Positions 20,001 to 27,835 of a DNA stretch of 64,000 bases are shown here, in pieces. The notes beneath the pieces are model-generated. The model was given only the letters and a program-made list of their open reading frames with translations. It was not told the origin of the DNA and made no database searches. The stretch's first letter is position 1; each line of letters opens with the position of its first letter. This stretch comes from Lutibacter sp. A80 (GTDB taxonomy: Bacteria > Bacteroidota > Bacteroidia > Flavobacteriales > Flavobacteriaceae): contig NZ_CP092480.1 of assembly GCF_022429645.1 (NCBI RefSeq), positions 2,958,501 through 3,022,500 of the forward strand, read 5' to 3'. The translations under genes were made by a program, and so were the position numbers.

Positions 20001-23000
20001 ATTATTCAATTACAAATGAAGAAGGTTTGCCTATTGGAGTAGACCCTAATAATCCTTCAAATCAAGTTGGAGAATTGTATTTTAACTTAGGAAATGTTTC
20101 TGAAGATGTTTTAAAAGATGGAAGGAAAATGTACGAGAATGGATTACCAGAAGATCCATTAAGTACTAACAATACTGAAGAAACAATGTGGGGTAAAATA
20201 CCTACAAACCAATCTTTACTTTATGCTTTTAGCGATGATGATAATGAACGTTTAAGCCAAGATATAGGTATAGATGGTTTAAATGACAGTGAAGAAATAG
20301 AAAAATTTGGAACTGGTTTTGGATCAGACCCATCAAATGATAATTACACTTATTTTAGAAGTTCTGAATATGATAATTCTAATGCTTCAATTATAACTCG
20401 TTATAAAAAATATAATAATACACAAGGAAACTCTCCAACTAATAACTTATCAACAGAAAGTTATCCAACTTCAGCTACAACTTATCCAGATACTGAAGAT
20501 ATTAATAAAGATCAAACAATGAATACTGTTGAGAGTTATTATCAATACAAAGTTTCATTAAATAAAAGCGATTTAGTTGTTGGGCAAAATAATATTGTAG
20601 ACGAAAAAACAGTTAATGTTACTTTAGACGATGGAAGTCAAAAACAATTTAGATGGTTGCAATTTAGAATTCAAGTTAGCTCTCCAGATGAGATAATTAA
20701 TGATATTACAGGTTTTAATTCCATCAGGTTTATGCGTATGTTTTTAACCAAGTTTAAAATGCCAATAGTTTTGCGTTTTGGAGAACTTCAATTGGTTAGA
20801 GGAGATTGGAGACGATATACAAAAACTTTAGATGAAGACATTACAGTACCACAAGATTTAACAAATGAGGAATTACAAAACTTTGAAGTTGGAGTTGTTA
20901 ATATTCAAGAAAATGAAGATAAAACACCAATTCCATACGTATTACCTCCAGGTATTGAACGAGAAATTTTAAGAGGTAGCACTACCTTACAACAACAAAA
21001 TGAACAATCTCTATCTTTAAAAGTAACAGATTTAGAGCCTGGTGATACACGGGCAATATATAAAAATGTTATTGTAGACTTAAGAATGTATAAATATTTA
21101 AAACTGTTTTTACATGCCGAAGGAGTACAGACTAGAGCTCAAGTGCAAAACGATGAGTTAAAGGCAATAATTAGATTAGGTAGCGACTTAGATGATAACT
21201 ACTATCAGATTGAAAAATTATTAACTATATCTGATTATAGCGCTACCGATGAGTTAGATATTTGGCCAGAAGAAAATAATATAGATGCAATGCTAGAGCA
21301 TTTAGCAAATTTAAAATTATTGAGGTTTGATGAAGGAACTGCACCAAATGTATTGTATCCGGCTGAAGGAGAAATTTCTCCAATAGAAGGTTTAGATGGC
21401 TACGAAATTAGAGTAAAAGGTAATCCTAACCTTTCAAATATAAAGACCATAATGTTAGGGGTTAAAAATGTGTCTAATTCAAATCAAAGTGCCGAGGTGT
21501 GGTATAATGAATTACGTGTTTCAGAATTCGATAATGAAGGTGGTTGGGCAGCAGTAGTTAGTGCTGATGCTAATATAGCAGATTTTGCAGACGTTGCAAT
21601 TACTGGGCGTATGGAAACTCAAGGTTTTGGAGGGATTGAGCAAAGTGTAAATGAGCGTAGCCAAGAAGATACAAAATTGTACGACCTTGTTACGAATGTA
21701 AATGTTGGAAAATTGTTACCAAAAGATTGGGGTGTTTCTCTACCTTTAAGTTACAGTGTTTCTGAAGAAATAAAAGATCCAAAATACGACTCTCAGTACC
21801 AAGATATTTTATACGAAGACACAACTATAGAAAACAGTCCAAATAGAGATAGTAATCAAGATTATACAAAACGACGAAGTATAAGTTTAATTAATGTTAG
21901 AAAAGACTACAACCCTAATGCTGAAACTAAACAGCGCTTTTATAATGTAGAAAATCTATCAGTATCTTATGCTTATAACGAAACATTTCATAGAGATTAT
22001 AATGTTGAAAAGTATGTTGATCAAAATGTAAGGGCTTCCGTAAATTATAATTATACTTTTGAACCAAAAAGTATAGAACCTTTTAAAAATTGGGAATCTT
22101 TAAATAGTAAATATTTTAAATTTTTAAAAGACTTTAATATAAATCTAATTCCTACAACCATTTCGGTAAATTCTAACATATTTAGAACTTATAATGAACA
22201 ATTATCAAGAAGTTTAGTTGAAGGTTTACCTCAATTACCAACATTAAAACAACGTCATTTTATGTTCGATTGGGATTATACAATAGGTTATAATATTACC
22301 AAATCCTTACAATTTAACTTTAGAGCAGCAAATAATTATTTATACGATGATTTTGATGCAGCTGATGATATACAGATTTTTGATAATTTCTTTTCTTTAG
22401 GAAGACCAGATCATTATCATCAAACATTAAGTGGTACATATAAACTACCAATTAATAAATTACCATTATTAGATTTTATAAATGCAGATTATACATATGC
22501 CGCAGATTTTGATTGGCAAGCATCTTCGCAATCATATGTAGAACAAGTAGGAAATGTAATTCAAAATACAAATACTCATAATTTAGGAGTAGATGTAGAT
22601 TTTGATAAATTTTATAAAAATATTGGTTTAACAAAATTATTAAATAACAAGAAGCCTACTATTAATAGTACTTCAGAAAATAGGTCTAGAACATCTTCAA
22701 ATAGAAGAGAAACTAGTAAGAAAAAATCACCAGGTGAAACTTTTAAAGAAGGCGTTTACAACTTGATAACTGCGGTTAAAAAAGCACGATTCAATTATTC
22801 TGAAAATAATGGTACCTATTTACCAGGTTATGTTCCAGAAGTTGGATTTTTAGGTCAAGATAATTACAATGGAGGTGTTGCTCCTTCATTAGGGTTTGTG
22901 TTCGGAAGCCAGATAGATATTCGTCAGAGAGCACTAGAAAATGGTTGGTTGTTATCTAGAAGTGAAACAGATCCTTATTACAATAAAACCTACAGTGTAA

Positions 23001-24076
23001 CACATATGAATAAATTAGATTATACCATTACTGTAGAACCATTTTCTAATTTTGATATTGAGTTAAGAGGTAATAAAACATATACAAAAAATACATCTCA
23101 ACAATTAGATGTTATAGATAATGTTTTAACAGATTCTCCAGTTTCTCAAATTGGTAACTTTATGATTAGCTATAACACACTTAAAACAGCATTTTCAAAT
23201 AGTGACCAAAACTTTGAAGATTTTAAAGCTAATAGAGAAATTATTGCTCTAAGATTAGCACAAGCATCTGAACAACCAATAGATGGATTTGGAGTTACTA
23301 GTCAACAAGTTTCATTACCGGCCTTTTTAGCAGCATATTCAGGCCAAGATGCATCTAAAATTAAACTGTCTGCTTTTAGAGATGTACCAATTCCTAGTTG
23401 GAACATTAATTATAAAGGTTTAATGAAAATGGACTGGTTTAAAGATAAATTTAGAAGTTTTTCACTTTCACATAGTTATAATTCTCAATATTCTATACTA
23501 AGTTTTAGTAATAATTTAGAATACAATGCTCAAGATCCTTATGGAGAAACAGATATAGCTGGTAATTATTTAAATAAAACATTATTTACAAGCGTAGATT
23601 TAATTGAAGAATTTAGTCCACTGTTAAAAGTAGATATGAAAATGAAAAATTCAATCTCATTTTCAGGAAGAGTTGATAAAGATAGAAGACTTACTTTAAA
23701 TTTTAGTAATAATACTATAACGCAAATGAAAGGACTAGAATACGTTGTTGGAATGGGTTATAGAATTAAAGATTTAGCAATGAAATTTAGATTTGGAGGT
23801 AAATTAACCAAACTTAAGGGCGATTTAGACTTAAGAGCAGATTTATCTTTAAGAGATAATAAAACAATAATTAGATCTATTGATGAAGATAACGATCAAG
23901 TTACAGGAGGTCAACGATTACTGTCATTTAAGTTTTTTGCAGATTATGCAGTAAATGCAAATTTAACAGCATCGTTCTATTTTGATCAAAGTTCTTCAAA
24001 ATATGCCATTTCAACTACGTTCCCGAGGCAGTCAGTTAGCTCAGGGTTAAGTATTAGATATGTTTTAGGAAATTAA
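17030..24076 (+). CDS. sprA: SprA, type IX secretion outer-membrane translocon / gliding motility
   Basis: 2348 residues, close to the length of known SprA (about 2400). The start is TTG, three bases after the ruvA stop in the same frame, and is followed by a signal peptide ending at TINAQ. The long chain of beta-strand-rich segments, the SprA_N-like blocks (YDTELGKYIIVEKIGDYY; RVRYEELFPEQDLDLTQS) and the barrel-type ending (SGLSIRYVLGN) identify it. SprA is the giant beta-barrel that passes type IX cargo, including the gliding adhesins, through the outer membrane. It is part of the maeB-ruvA-sprA-gcvH-vanZ-tonB array. The ORF is uninterrupted. No other core type IX gene lies in this window, as these genes are scattered in flavobacteria. 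Confidence 0.97.
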   Translation: MKKTKFIFKTPILIILLLFFKITINAQALPIIQKSDTLKVEKNKDSTKLKYPFKGNQQGGLFLEDPSESEIIYDTELGKYIIVEKIGDYYIKRPIYMSQEAYKEYKLKKDMLGYYKNKISATNSKKLGSEEAQKNLLPTYYVESDFFQSIFGGNTIEVNPTGDITIKMGALYQKVDNPQLSERNRSSFTFDFDQQISASIQAKVGTRLKVGAQYDTQASFNFQNQIKLEYTPTEDDILQKVEVGNISMPLKNSLIVGAQSLFGVKTELQFGRTTVTGVFAEQKSQTRTVTAEGGSTIQEFELQATDYDENRHFFLSQYFRDNYNKALENYPLINSPINITKVEVWITNTNATTEDIRNIVALADIGEGDPTNIGPANVTPNPGFLYPSNDANNISTVLTSSNAVRQISTVGSGLAPFSMQQGRDYSVLENAIKLGPDDYKLHPQLGFISLNRRLSDSDVLAVSFEYTVSGDAKVYKVGEFTSDGIIAPANIVVKLLRSEIISTKVPMWDLMMKNVYSLQTYRMQEEGFRLELLYSDDETGVAINVLQNAQTTGVSDKTLLNLLNVDRLDQSQFYIAEGDGYFDYVEGATVDSEKGYIIFPTVEPFGEDLETKLTNPEDDNYIFNELYEITQSEARNNYQQKDKYLIKGYHKSESSNGISLGAFNVPQGSVIVTSGGRELVEGVDYVVDYQMGRVQIVNPSLEASNAPISVSVENNAAFNLQTKRFFGVDIEHKFSDKFIAGATILNLNEKPITQKALFGEEPINNTIFGLNANFGTEVPFLTKLANKLPNIDTDYKSNFSIRGDFAYLKPGSPSRIELDGEATSYVDDFEGSQIPLEIKSIQQWHMASTPQYQTQFDLGGNASDITYGYKRARLSWYIIDPLFYGGSSLKPGNIDNNELSRAEVRRVRYEELFPEQDLDLTQSTIVRTLDLAYFPNERGSYNYDTSNVGADGKFTNPEDRWGGITRALTTTNFEQSNVEYIQFWLMDPYDHYSITNEEGLPIGVDPNNPSNQVGELYFNLGNVSEDVLKDGRKMYENGLPEDPLSTNNTEETMWGKIPTNQSLLYAFSDDDNERLSQDIGIDGLNDSEEIEKFGTGFGSDPSNDNYTYFRSSEYDNSNASIITRYKKYNNTQGNSPTNNLSTESYPTSATTYPDTEDINKDQTMNTVESYYQYKVSLNKSDLVVGQNNIVDEKTVNVTLDDGSQKQFRWLQFRIQVSSPDEIINDITGFNSIRFMRMFLTKFKMPIVLRFGELQLVRGDWRRYTKTLDEDITVPQDLTNEELQNFEVGVVNIQENEDKTPIPYVLPPGIEREILRGSTTLQQQNEQSLSLKVTDLEPGDTRAIYKNVIVDLRMYKYLKLFLHAEGVQTRAQVQNDELKAIIRLGSDLDDNYYQIEKLLTISDYSATDELDIWPEENNIDAMLEHLANLKLLRFDEGTAPNVLYPAEGEISPIEGLDGYEIRVKGNPNLSNIKTIMLGVKNVSNSNQSAEVWYNELRVSEFDNEGGWAAVVSADANIADFADVAITGRMETQGFGGIEQSVNERSQEDTKLYDLVTNVNVGKLLPKDWGVSLPLSYSVSEEIKDPKYDSQYQDILYEDTTIENSPNRDSNQDYTKRRSISLINVRKDYNPNAETKQRFYNVENLSVSYAYNETFHRDYNVEKYVDQNVRASVNYNYTFEPKSIEPFKNWESLNSKYFKFLKDFNINLIPTTISVNSNIFRTYNEQLSRSLVEGLPQLPTLKQRHFMFDWDYTIGYNITKSLQFNFRAANNYLYDDFDAADDIQIFDNFFSLGRPDHYHQTLSGTYKLPINKLPLLDFINADYTYAADFDWQASSQSYVEQVGNVIQNTNTHNLGVDVDFDKFYKNIGLTKLLNNKKPTINSTSENRSRTSSNRRETSKKKSPGETFKEGVYNLITAVKKARFNYSENNGTYLPGYVPEVGFLGQDNYNGGVAPSLGFVFGSQIDIRQRALENGWLLSRSETDPYYNKTYSVTHMNKLDYTITVEPFSNFDIELRGNKTYTKNTSQQLDVIDNVLTDSPVSQIGNFMISYNTLKTAFSNSDQNFEDFKANREIIALRLAQASEQPIDGFGVTSQQVSLPAFLAAYSGQDASKIKLSAFRDVPIPSWNINYKGLMKMDWFKDKFRSFSLSHSYNSQYSILSFSNNLEYNAQDPYGETDIAGNYLNKTLFTSVDLIEEFSPLLKVDMKMKNSISFSGRVDKDRRLTLNFSNNTITQMKGLEYVVGMGYRIKDLAMKFRFGGKLTKLKGDLDLRADLSLRDNKTIIRSIDEDNDQVTGGQRLLSFKFFADYAVNANLTASFYFDQSSSKYAISTTFPRQSVSSGLSIRYVLGN

Positions 24077-24105
24077 TAAATTATCAACTATAAAATTAAA
24101 TAAAA

Positions 24106-24486
24106 ATGAGTATTCCTGCAGAATTAAAATACACAAAAGACCACGAGTGGGTTAGAATAGAAGGCGATACAGCAACTATTGGGATCACACACTTTGCTCA
24201 AAGCGAATTGGGAGACATAGTTTATGTAGATGTAGATACATTAGACGAAACCATTGAAAAAGACGAAGTTTTTGGATCTGTTGAGGCTGTAAAAACAGTT
24301 TCAGATCTTATGATGCCACTAACTGGAGAAGTAACTGAATTTAACGAAGCTTTAGAAGATGAGCCTGAAAAGGTAAATACAGATCCATATGGAGATGGAT
24401 GGATGATTAAAAGTTCAATTTCTGATGTATCTCAAATAGATGAATTATTATCAGCAGAAGATTATAAAGCCTTGATTGGTGCATAA
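24106..24486 (+). CDS. gcvH: glycine cleavage system H protein
   Basis: 126 residues, the family's typical length. The lipoylation site is Lys63 in [10 protein letters not shown], inside the hammerhead lipoyl fold; [10 protein letters not shown] near the start is characteristic. The H protein shuttles the methylamine intermediate among the P, T and L proteins in the cytoplasm. The other gcv genes are not linked; placement between sprA and vanZ is a conserved flavobacterial arrangement. Its last 11 bases overlap the next reading frame. Confidence 0.97.
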   Translation: MSIPAELKYTKDHEWVRIEGDTATIGITHFAQSELGDIVYVDVDTLDETIEKDEVFGSVEAVKTVSDLMMPLTGEVTEFNEALEDEPEKVNTDPYGDGWMIKSSISDVSQIDELLSAEDYKALIGA

Positions 24487-24844
24487 AATATTTTTATTTT
24501 TTGCAATATCTTTAACATTGATTATTGGTTGGGGTAGTTTGGTAACAATTGGAGAAACTATTCCACCTACTATACAAGTTTCAGATAAACTAATACATAG
24601 TAGTGCTTATTTTCTACTAACAATGTGTTGGTTAATTGCTTATAAAAATAACCATAAATATTTGAAAATCAATACATATATAATTATTTTAATATTTTTG
24701 TATGGCATACTTATTGAGGTATTGCAAGCAACAGCAACAGCCAATAGACAATTTGAAATTAAAGATATACTAGCTAATATGTTAGGAATTGGAATTGGAT
24801 TTACAATATTTAAAATACTTCAACAAAAAAAACTTTTGAAATAG
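24476..24844 (+). CDS. VanZ-like membrane protein
   Basis: About 121-122 residues with three to four membrane helices. The signature [14 protein letters not shown] (a conserved D-K-x-x-H segment following helix 1) and the later LIEVLQ match the VanZ family. It begins inside gcvH at TTG (24476) or GTG (24479), overlapping its stop, which implies translational coupling; which codon is used cannot be told. VanZ proteins are linked to teicoplanin resistance in Gram-positives, but the role in Bacteroidota is unknown, and a resistance function should not be assumed. Confidence 0.85.
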   Translation: MVHKIFLFFAISLTLIIGWGSLVTIGETIPPTIQVSDKLIHSSAYFLLTMCWLIAYKNNHKYLKINTYIIILIFLYGILIEVLQATATANRQFEIKDILANMLGIGIGFTIFKILQQKKLLK

Positions 24845-24854
24845 GAAAATAATA

Positions 24855-24886
24855 TTGTAAAAGTTGTTATAAAATTATTAAATTAG
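24855..24886 (+). promoter_or_regulatory. possible promoter of the tonB gene (TTG-N21-TAAATTAG)
   Basis: TTG at 24855-24857 and TAAATTAG at 24879-24886, one mismatch from TAnnTTTG, spaced by 21 bases. It would start transcription close to 24892, just ahead of the ATG at 24908. Confidence 0.38.
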
Positions 24887-24907
24887 CGAACTATAAATAT
24901 TTTACAG

Positions 24908-25627
24908 ATGCAGATTAAAAAAAATCCAAAAGCAAATCTAGAGAACTACAGCAAGTTATTTATGCAATTAGGGCTAGTTTTAGCATTATTGGTGGTTTAT
25001 TTAGCCATTGAGAAGAAAACGTATGATAGAGTTATCGAAAATTTAGGGCCAGTAGTCTTAAATATGGAGGATGAAGAACAAACAATTGAAATAGAGCAGG
25101 TTAAGCCGCCAGAGCCAAAAACTCCACCACCACCAACTCCAGATAAAATTGAAGTTGTTGAAGATGAAGAAGAAATTGAAGAAACAGTAATAGAATCTAC
25201 TGAAACAGATGAAACAGAAGCTGTTGAGGTTGAGGAAATTATAGAGGTAGAAGAAGAAGAAGAGGTAATGGAAGATGTACCTTTTGCTATTATTGAGGAT
25301 GTACCAGTATATCCAGGTTGTAAAGGAAGCAAAGCAGAATTAAGAAATTGTTTACAAGAAAAAATTACGAAACACGTTAACAGAAAGTTTAATGCAGATT
25401 TAGCATCTGATTTAGGATTAGCTCCTGGTGTTAAGCGTATTTTTGTAATGTTTAAAATTGATAAGAGTGGTAATATTACAGATGTAATGGCACGTGCTCC
25501 ACATAAAAGATTACAAGAAGAAGCAATTAGAGTTGTAAATTTATTACCAAAAATGACTCCTGGTAAACAAAGAGGAAGACCAGTTGGTGTAAAATATAGT
25601 TTACCTATTGCTTTTAAAGTTGAATAG
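24908..25627 (+). CDS. TonB-family energy transducer
   Basis: 239 residues: a short cytoplasmic tail, one membrane helix at about 17-36 (LGLVLALLVVYLAIE), a proline segment (KPPEPKTPPPPTP, about 67-79), a strongly acidic linker (about 84-122, mostly Glu and Val/Ile) and a TonB C-terminal domain from about 160 (GVKRIFVMFKIDKSGNI ... VGVKYSLPIAFKVE). It links ExbB/ExbD proton flow to outer-membrane receptors. exbBD are not present here. The segment IEDVPVYPGCKG ahead of the C-terminal domain is typical of Bacteroidota TonB. The acidic linker, in place of the usual Lys-Pro/Glu-Pro rod, is a Bacteroidota trait. A strong terminator follows. Confidence 0.93.
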   Translation: MQIKKNPKANLENYSKLFMQLGLVLALLVVYLAIEKKTYDRVIENLGPVVLNMEDEEQTIEIEQVKPPEPKTPPPPTPDKIEVVEDEEEIEETVIESTETDETEAVEVEEIIEVEEEEEVMEDVPFAIIEDVPVYPGCKGSKAELRNCLQEKITKHVNRKFNADLASDLGLAPGVKRIFVMFKIDKSGNITDVMARAPHKRLQEEAIRVVNLLPKMTPGKQRGRPVGVKYSLPIAFKVE

Positions 25628-25650
25628 ATAAATACACATTGTAAAATTAT

Positions 25651-25681
25651 AAAGCCACCTTTTTTTAAGGTGGCTTTTTTT
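25651..25681 (+). terminator. intrinsic terminator after tonB
   Basis: Perfect 11-bp stem AAAGCCACCTT (25651-25661) and AAGGTGGCTTT (25667-25677), a loop of five T, and a T-run through 25681. It closes the maeB-to-tonB array. Confidence 0.93.
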
Positions 25682-25723
25682 ATTCATTTAATTTAGTTTT
25701 AAGCTTCATTTAGAATGTTTTTC

Positions 25724-25731
25724 TATATTTG
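25724..25731 (+). promoter_or_regulatory. predicted -7 box (TATATTTG) for the PKD protein gene, with a leader hairpin
   Basis: An exact TAnnTTTG match giving a leader of about 100 bases. Within the leader, AATTTATCA (25768-25776) and TGATAAATT (25787-25795) form a 9-bp hairpin with a 10-base loop, of unknown role. No TTG at good spacing. Confidence 0.45.
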
Positions 25732-25835
25732 TTAAAACAGAAAACCAACAAACCTAGCATGTTATAAAATTTATCAGCTATAAAAATGATAAATTGTGAA
25801 CAGTGTGCGACCGTTAAAAAAAATAATAAAGACGT

Positions 25836-27827
25836 ATGAAAACTTATTTGAAAATTGTTTTTTTTGTATTGAGTTGTAGTTATGTAAATTCACAATCTAT
25901 TGTTAATGATACTATAACTAGAACTGCAAAAATAGGATACACTGTAAAAGAAAATAAAGTTTCTTTTAGCCCTGAAACTCCTGAATTAAATCAAATTGCT
26001 GGTGCTCCAAAAGCCTTTTACACTTATTATTGGGAATTTGGAGATGGAAATTACAGTTTTCAAAAAAATCCTGAACATGTTTATAAAGAAACCGGTAATT
26101 ATACAGCGCAACTTTCGGTTACAAATAATTATGATGATGGAAAGCCACCTACAACTAGGCCAAAAGATGTTAGTGTAACAAATATTAATGCAAATAACAT
26201 CTCTAATGAAAAACATAACTTAATTGCAGCTCATAATGGCTTTAGACTTCAAACAAATAGAGAACCAATGCCTGAGCAAGAAATGCAATTTATTGTAAGC
26301 TATGGTAATAATAAAGAGTATACAACAGAAGGGAAAATATATTTGTTCTTTAATGAAACAAAGTATAAAGACAAAAATTTTGAATTAGTAGATGTTCGAT
26401 TACATAATAATGAGCAAGAACTTTCAGATGAAATTATTGTAGATAGTAAACGTTATATTTCAAAAAATGAATTGATTCAAACTACTGGAATTGATACGTT
26501 TTTAGATGAAAAATTATTAATTGCAGACTCTTTACAACAAAATTTACCACTTACATTAGAGGACGCAAAAATTGCTTACCAAGATGTTAAAGTGTTTGAT
26601 TTTAATAATATGCAACCTAATGAAGAGCGCAATATGTTTTTTACATTTAAAACTACACCAGAAATGTTAAAAGATACCAGTGCAATTATATCTATTAGAA
26701 GTATTTATGTACCGGAAAGAGGAAATGATGCACATAAGGTTTTAACTAAAGAAATGGAGCTTGTAACATCTCACGATCCAAATAAAATGGCAGTTTACGA
26801 TACGCGTTTAAATTATAGATTGGTAAGGTTTAAAAAGTTAAAATATAAGGTGAGATTTCAAAACGATGGAGAAGGCCCAGCGAAACTTATAAAATTAAAT
26901 GTTGATATTCCAGACATGTTAGACAAGTCAACTTTAGAAGTATTAGATATGTACCCAAAATGTCCAATTTGTCCCGAAGAAGAAGTTAGATATAGTTGTT
27001 TGGATACAATTATTAGCAAAGATCAAATATCGTTTCAATTTAAAAATATTTATTTACCAGGTACAGCTCAAAAAGGAGTACACGATAAAGATTCAACTAA
27101 GGGTTTTGTAAAATATGCCTTAAAATTTGGAGATAATTTTCATAAAGTAAAATCGAAAAGTAAAACCGCAATTATTTTCGATAAAAATGAGCCAATTATA
27201 ACAAATACTTCTACATCAAGGTTTAAACCTGGAATTTCAATTGGTGTAAAAGCAGGTTATAATAGTTTTCCAGATTTAGAAGATTCTAAAAGTTATTTTG
27301 TAGGTGCAACAATTTCACCGTATAAATCGTACAAAAAATACTTACAAGCCGAAATAATGATGAGTACCCACGAATTTAAGGATATTAATAGTGTTTCAGA
27401 TATAGTAGGCTTGGACGAAATACCTGGAGCAACAGTAGATATAGCTCTAAAAGAAGAAAACAATACGGTAACAACCAAAAAAATTAATATAGATGTTGTG
27501 CCTGTTTCATTTCGATATAATTTAAATGGAGTTATTGGTCTTGGAGTAGGTCCTCAAATTTCTTTAGATGTATCAAATGAAGTAGAAACGGTAACTGCTA
27601 CTGAATATTATACTTATTATAATGATGAAAAAGGAAAGTTTCTTGAAGAAGCATCATCAACAATAATAACTTCAGAAAACAACCCTTTTTCAGATATTAA
27701 ATATGGTATTTTTGGAGATATCACAATTGGAGCTTCTAGAATTGGACCAAGTGTTGGAGCGCGTTATATTTATAATTTTAATGAACCAAAAGCTCAACTT
27801 CATTTTTATGCAATTTGGAAAATATAA
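25836..27827 (+). CDS. secreted PKD-domain protein with C-terminal beta-barrel-like region
   Basis: 663 residues with a signal peptide ending at YVNSQ. Residues about 35-110 are a PKD domain (YYWEFGDGNYSF, then HVYKETGNYTAQL). The middle (about 120-450) includes a DUF11-like segment with a pair of cysteines in MYPKCPICPEE. The final ~200 residues (from GISIGVKAGYNSF) alternate polar and hydrophobic residues and end in an aromatic-rich strand (QLHFYAIWKI), as in outer-membrane barrels. It is 8 bases upstream of the TPR-CHAT gene and almost certainly cotranscribed with it. I know no named function; display of a PKD/Ig-like head on the surface is inferred. Confidence 0.7.
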   Translation: MKTYLKIVFFVLSCSYVNSQSIVNDTITRTAKIGYTVKENKVSFSPETPELNQIAGAPKAFYTYYWEFGDGNYSFQKNPEHVYKETGNYTAQLSVTNNYDDGKPPTTRPKDVSVTNINANNISNEKHNLIAAHNGFRLQTNREPMPEQEMQFIVSYGNNKEYTTEGKIYLFFNETKYKDKNFELVDVRLHNNEQELSDEIIVDSKRYISKNELIQTTGIDTFLDEKLLIADSLQQNLPLTLEDAKIAYQDVKVFDFNNMQPNEERNMFFTFKTTPEMLKDTSAIISIRSIYVPERGNDAHKVLTKEMELVTSHDPNKMAVYDTRLNYRLVRFKKLKYKVRFQNDGEGPAKLIKLNVDIPDMLDKSTLEVLDMYPKCPICPEEEVRYSCLDTIISKDQISFQFKNIYLPGTAQKGVHDKDSTKGFVKYALKFGDNFHKVKSKSKTAIIFDKNEPIITNTSTSRFKPGISIGVKAGYNSFPDLEDSKSYFVGATISPYKSYKKYLQAEIMMSTHEFKDINSVSDIVGLDEIPGATVDIALKEENNTVTTKKINIDVVPVSFRYNLNGVIGLGVGPQISLDVSNEVETVTATEYYTYYNDEKGKFLEEASSTIITSENNPFSDIKYGIFGDITIGASRIGPSVGARYIYNFNEPKAQLHFYAIWKI

Positions 27828-27835
27828 AATAGTAA

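Noticed and set aside
24997-25332. A 111-codon minus-strand frame rich in Ser/Thr over the tonB gene
   Set aside because: It is the antisense of the acidic Glu/Val linker of TonB; no start context or domain, and the plus-strand gene is certain.
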